Positions 61,728-64,000 of a DNA stretch of 64,000 nucleotides are shown piece by piece. The DNA lies in assembly GCA_023420415.1 (NCBI GenBank), contig JAEZWF010000056.1:30516-94515 (forward strand), given 5' to 3'. The notes under the pieces are model-generated. The model searched no databases and had not been told where the DNA came from. It worked only from the letters and a program-made list of their open reading frames with translations. The translations under genes and the position numbers were made by a program. How positions within the stretch are numbered: position 1 is the first letter of the stretch; each line of letters begins with the position of its first letter. This DNA comes from Actinomycetes bacterium (lineage in GTDB: Bacteria; Actinomycetota; Actinomycetes; Actinomycetales; Dermatophilaceae).

Positions 61728-62941
61728 ACCTCGAGGGTGCGCTCGGCGACGGCCGCCCACGAGAAGTGGTCCTCGACCCGCTGCCGGGCCGCCAGGCCCC
61801 ACCGCCGGGCGCGCTCGACGTCCGTGACCGCCTCCGTGAGCGCGGCGGCGAGGTCGGCGACGAACCGCTCGGGGTCGCGCGGTGTGCCCGTGCCGTCCTG
61901 CACCTGGTCGATCGGGACGAGCCAGCCCGTGACGCCGTCGTCGACGACCTCGGGGATGCCGCCCGTCGCGGTGCCGACCACGGGCAGCCCGACGGCCATG
62001 GCCTCGAGGTTGACGATGCCGAGCGGCTCGTAGACCGACGGGCAGACGAACACCGTCGACGCGGCGAGGACGGCGACGAGGTCCTCGCGCGGGAGCATCT
62101 GCTCGATCCACACCACTCCCGAGCGGCGCGTGCGCAGCGCCTCGACGAGGCCCGTGACCTCGGCGGCGATCTCGGGGGTGTCGGGTGCGCCCGCGCACAG
62201 CACGAGCTGCACGTCGGCCGGCAGCGACTCGGCCGCGCGCAGCAGGTACGGCAGACCCTTCTGGCGCGTGATGCGCCCGACGAACACGACCGCGGGACGC
62301 GTCGGGTCGATGCCGAGCGCGCGCACGGTCTCGTCCGCGTGCGCGAGCGCGGCCTCGTCGGTGGGCCGACGCCACGCCGCCAGGTCGATGCCGTTGTGCA
62401 CCACGTGCACGCGTGCGGGGTCGACCGCGGGGTAGCTGCGCAGGATGTCCTCGCGCATGCCGCCCGAGACGGCGATCACCGCGGCCGCGCCCTCGTAGGC
62501 GGTGCGCTCGACCCAGCTCGAGACCGCGTACCCACCGCCGAGCTGCTCGGCCTTCCACGGCCGCAGCGGCTCCAGGCTGTGCGCCGTGAGCACGTGCGGC
62601 ACGCCGTGCAGCAGCCCGGCGACGTGCCCGGCGAGGTTCGCGTACCACGTGTGCGAGTGCACCAGGGCGGTCGCGACGTCGTCCTCGCCCGCACCGATGC
62701 CCGCGACGATCTCGAGGTCGACCCCGAGCGTCTGCAGCGCCGCGTTGGTGCCCGACAGCCCCCCCGGGACCGAGTAGCCGTGCACACCCTGCTCGCGCGC
62801 CGCGTCGTCGCGCGGCCCGTCGAAGCAGTGCACGCGCACGTCGAGGCTGCCCCGCAGCACCGCGGCCAGCTCCGCGACGTGCACCCCGGCCCCTCCGTAG
62901 ACGTGCGGGGGGTACTCCCGGGTGAGCATGTCGACGCGCAC
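61706..62941 (-). CDS. glgA: Glycogen synthase, GT4 family (GlgA/GlgM type)
   Basis: About 411 residues from GTG 62941, with ggagg upstream. GT-B fold: N-terminal 'MLTREYPPHVYGGAGVHVAEL' binds the acceptor side. 'VVFVGRITRQKGLPYLLRA' (about 215) and the retaining E-x7-E element 'CPSVYEPLGIVNLEAMAVGLPVVGT' (about 310-335) hold the donor. Such actinobacterial enzymes use ADP-glucose. The mycobacterial relative (Rv1212c) makes maltose 1-phosphate and is called GlgM, so the product here could be either. Divergent from glgC, which makes the donor. Confidence 0.92.
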   Translation of the reverse strand: MRVDMLTREYPPHVYGGAGVHVAELAAVLRGSLDVRVHCFDGPRDDAAREQGVHGYSVPGGLSGTNAALQTLGVDLEIVAGIGAGEDDVATALVHSHTWYANLAGHVAGLLHGVPHVLTAHSLEPLRPWKAEQLGGGYAVSSWVERTAYEGAAAVIAVSGGMREDILRSYPAVDPARVHVVHNGIDLAAWRRPTDEAALAHADETVRALGIDPTRPAVVFVGRITRQKGLPYLLRAAESLPADVQLVLCAGAPDTPEIAAEVTGLVEALRTRRSGVVWIEQMLPREDLVAVLAASTVFVCPSVYEPLGIVNLEAMAVGLPVVGTATGGIPEVVDDGVTGWLVPIDQVQDGTGTPRDPERFVADLAAALTEAVTDVERARRWGLAARQRVEDHFSWAAVAERTLEVYRGVLA

Positions 62942-63058
62942 TGACGACCTCCGTGGACGGCGGCCCGCACGCACCGGCGGGCCGTGATGCGCGACACGCT
63001 AGCGCGTGAACGCGCCCTGGCCTCGCCCGCACCGCCTGTCGGGCCTAGGGTTCGGGGC

Positions 63059-64000
63059 ATGGCACAACCGCGCGTCCTGGCCATCGTCCTCGCAGGTGGC
63101 GAGGGCAAGCGACTCATGCCGCTCACGGCCCACCGGGCGAAGCCGGCAGTCCCGTTCGGCGGGATCTACCGGCTCATCGACTTCGCCCTGTCGAACGTCA
63201 TCAACTCCCACTACCTGCACGTGATCGTGCTGACGCAGTACAAGTCCCACAGCCTGGACCGGCACGTCTCGAAGACGTGGCGCATGTCGGCCCTGCTCGG
63301 CAACTACGTCGCCGCCGTCCCCGCGCAGCAGCGCGTCGGCAAGCACTGGTACCTCGGCAGCGCCGACGCGATCTACCAGTGCCTGAACATCATCGACGAC
63401 GAGCGCCCCGACATCGTCGTCGTGGTGGGCGCCGACCACGTGTACCGCATGGACTTCTCGCAGATGGTCGACGCGCACATCGCGTCCGGCGCCGAGCTGA
63501 CCGTGGCGGGCATCCGGCAGCCCATCGACATGGCGGACCAGTTCGGCGTCATCGAGACGGTTTCCGACGACCCGTCGCGCATCGCGGCCTTCCGCGAGAA
63601 GCCGACCGACCCGACGCCGGTGCCGGGCTCGCCGCTGGAGATCCTCGCGTCGATGGGCAACTACGTCGCGAACGCCGACGCGCTCGTCGAGGCCGTGACG
63701 GTCGACGCCGAGAACGTCGCGTCGCGCCACGACATGGGCGGCGACATCGTGCCGTGGTTCGTCGAGCGCGGCACCGCCGGCGTGTACGACTTCATCCGCA
63801 ACGACGTCCCCGGCTCCACGGACCGCGACCGCGACTACTGGCGGGACGTCGGCACGATCGACTCCTACTTCGAGGCGAACCACGACCTCATCTCGGTAGA
63901 GCCGGTGTTCAACCTGTACAACGACGCGTGGCCGCTGCACACCGGCTACACCGGCCTGCCGCCGGCGAAGTTCGTGCACGCGGGCGCCGGGCGACTGGGC
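63059..64000 (+). CDS. glgC: Glucose-1-phosphate adenylyltransferase GlgC (5' part, cut by window end)
   Basis: An open frame of at least 314 codons from ATG 63059, running off the window; full enzymes are about 410 residues. 'VLAIVLAGGEGKRLMPLTAHRAKPAVPFGG' holds the nucleotide-binding GGxGxRL and the Lys. 'WYLGSADAIYQ' and 'VVGADHVYRMDF' (metal Asp) follow, and 'YWRDVGTIDSYFEANHDL' is near 260. It makes ADP-glucose from ATP and glucose 1-phosphate for glycogen synthesis. Divergent from glgA across about 118 bases that presumably hold both promoters. No strong ribosome site was seen. Confidence 0.95.
   Translation, partial: MAQPRVLAIVLAGGEGKRLMPLTAHRAKPAVPFGGIYRLIDFALSNVINSHYLHVIVLTQYKSHSLDRHVSKTWRMSALLGNYVAAVPAQQRVGKHWYLGSADAIYQCLNIIDDERPDIVVVVGADHVYRMDFSQMVDAHIASGAELTVAGIRQPIDMADQFGVIETVSDDPSRIAAFREKPTDPTPVPGSPLEILASMGNYVANADALVEAVTVDAENVASRHDMGGDIVPWFVERGTAGVYDFIRNDVPGSTDRDRDYWRDVGTIDSYFEANHDLISVEPVFNLYNDAWPLHTGYTGLPPAKFVHAGAGRLG

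Overview
This is a high-GC actinobacterial chromosome segment. It carries the complete Pup-proteasome gene set (pafB/pafC, pafA, prcA/prcB, pup, dop, mpa), mycothiol synthesis (mshC), an F420-type oxidoreductase, DUF3090/DUF3054/DUF3866/DUF5703 families, and helY-tatC-tatA-pafC-pafB synteny as in Mycobacterium. Together these point to Actinomycetes, most likely suborder Micrococcineae and perhaps Intrasporangiaceae. The taxon is inferred from gene content and order, not from a search.

Layout. 1-8.7 kb: end of a 5'-3' exonuclease gene, then a leftward block helY, lipid kinase, tatC, tatA, small membrane protein, pafC, pafB, facing a DUF3866 gene. 8.7-20.4 kb: two FKBP isomerases, pafA, two rightward coiled-coil (DivIVA-like) genes, a broken epimerase stub, peroxiredoxin, dienelactone hydrolase, an SMR efflux pair, a zinc-ribbon protein, and the overlapping prcA-prcB-pup-dop run. 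20.4-34.1 kb: esterase, PRPP synthetase, sterol desaturase-like protein, mpa, trmI, site-2 protease, metH, RecB-like nuclease, HAD phosphatase, PAC2 protein. 34.1-36.5 kb: an SOS-controlled DUF222/HNH (13E12-type) gene. 36.5-40 kb: mshC, SCO1664-like, DUF3090 and histidine phosphatase genes. 40-47 kb: corA, uppP, LLM oxidoreductase, aldo/keto reductase, a sortase-anchored protein, M20 peptidase, tRNA-Leu(GAG). 47-60 kb: alanine dehydrogenase, ATP-dependent DNA ligase, MarR/MFS pair, HipA-like/DUF3037 pair, a sugar ABC importer without ATPase, TrmH-type methyltransferase, TauE, SPFH and NfeD genes. 60-64 kb: ABC ATPase, unknown gene, and divergent glgA and glgC (glgC cut by the window end).

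The proteasome genes form one system. Pup is deamidated by Dop and ligated to targets by PafA; Mpa unfolds the pupylated proteins and passes them to PrcAB. PafBC is a DNA-damage activator pair rather than a degradation component.

The most unusual signal is not a gene. A 7-8 bp word, GTATGCC(G), occurs about 69 times in both orientations between 1 and 58.24 kb, roughly 12 times chance. It lies inside genes in several reading frames, forcing rare TAT, GCA and ATA codons. It is also paired as inverted repeats that make perfect hairpins just after genes. This is the architecture of DNA uptake sequences in Neisseriaceae and Pasteurellaceae. The word is absent from the last 5.7 kb, where codon choice also seems to change, suggesting a transfer or assembly boundary near 59.9-60.0 kb.
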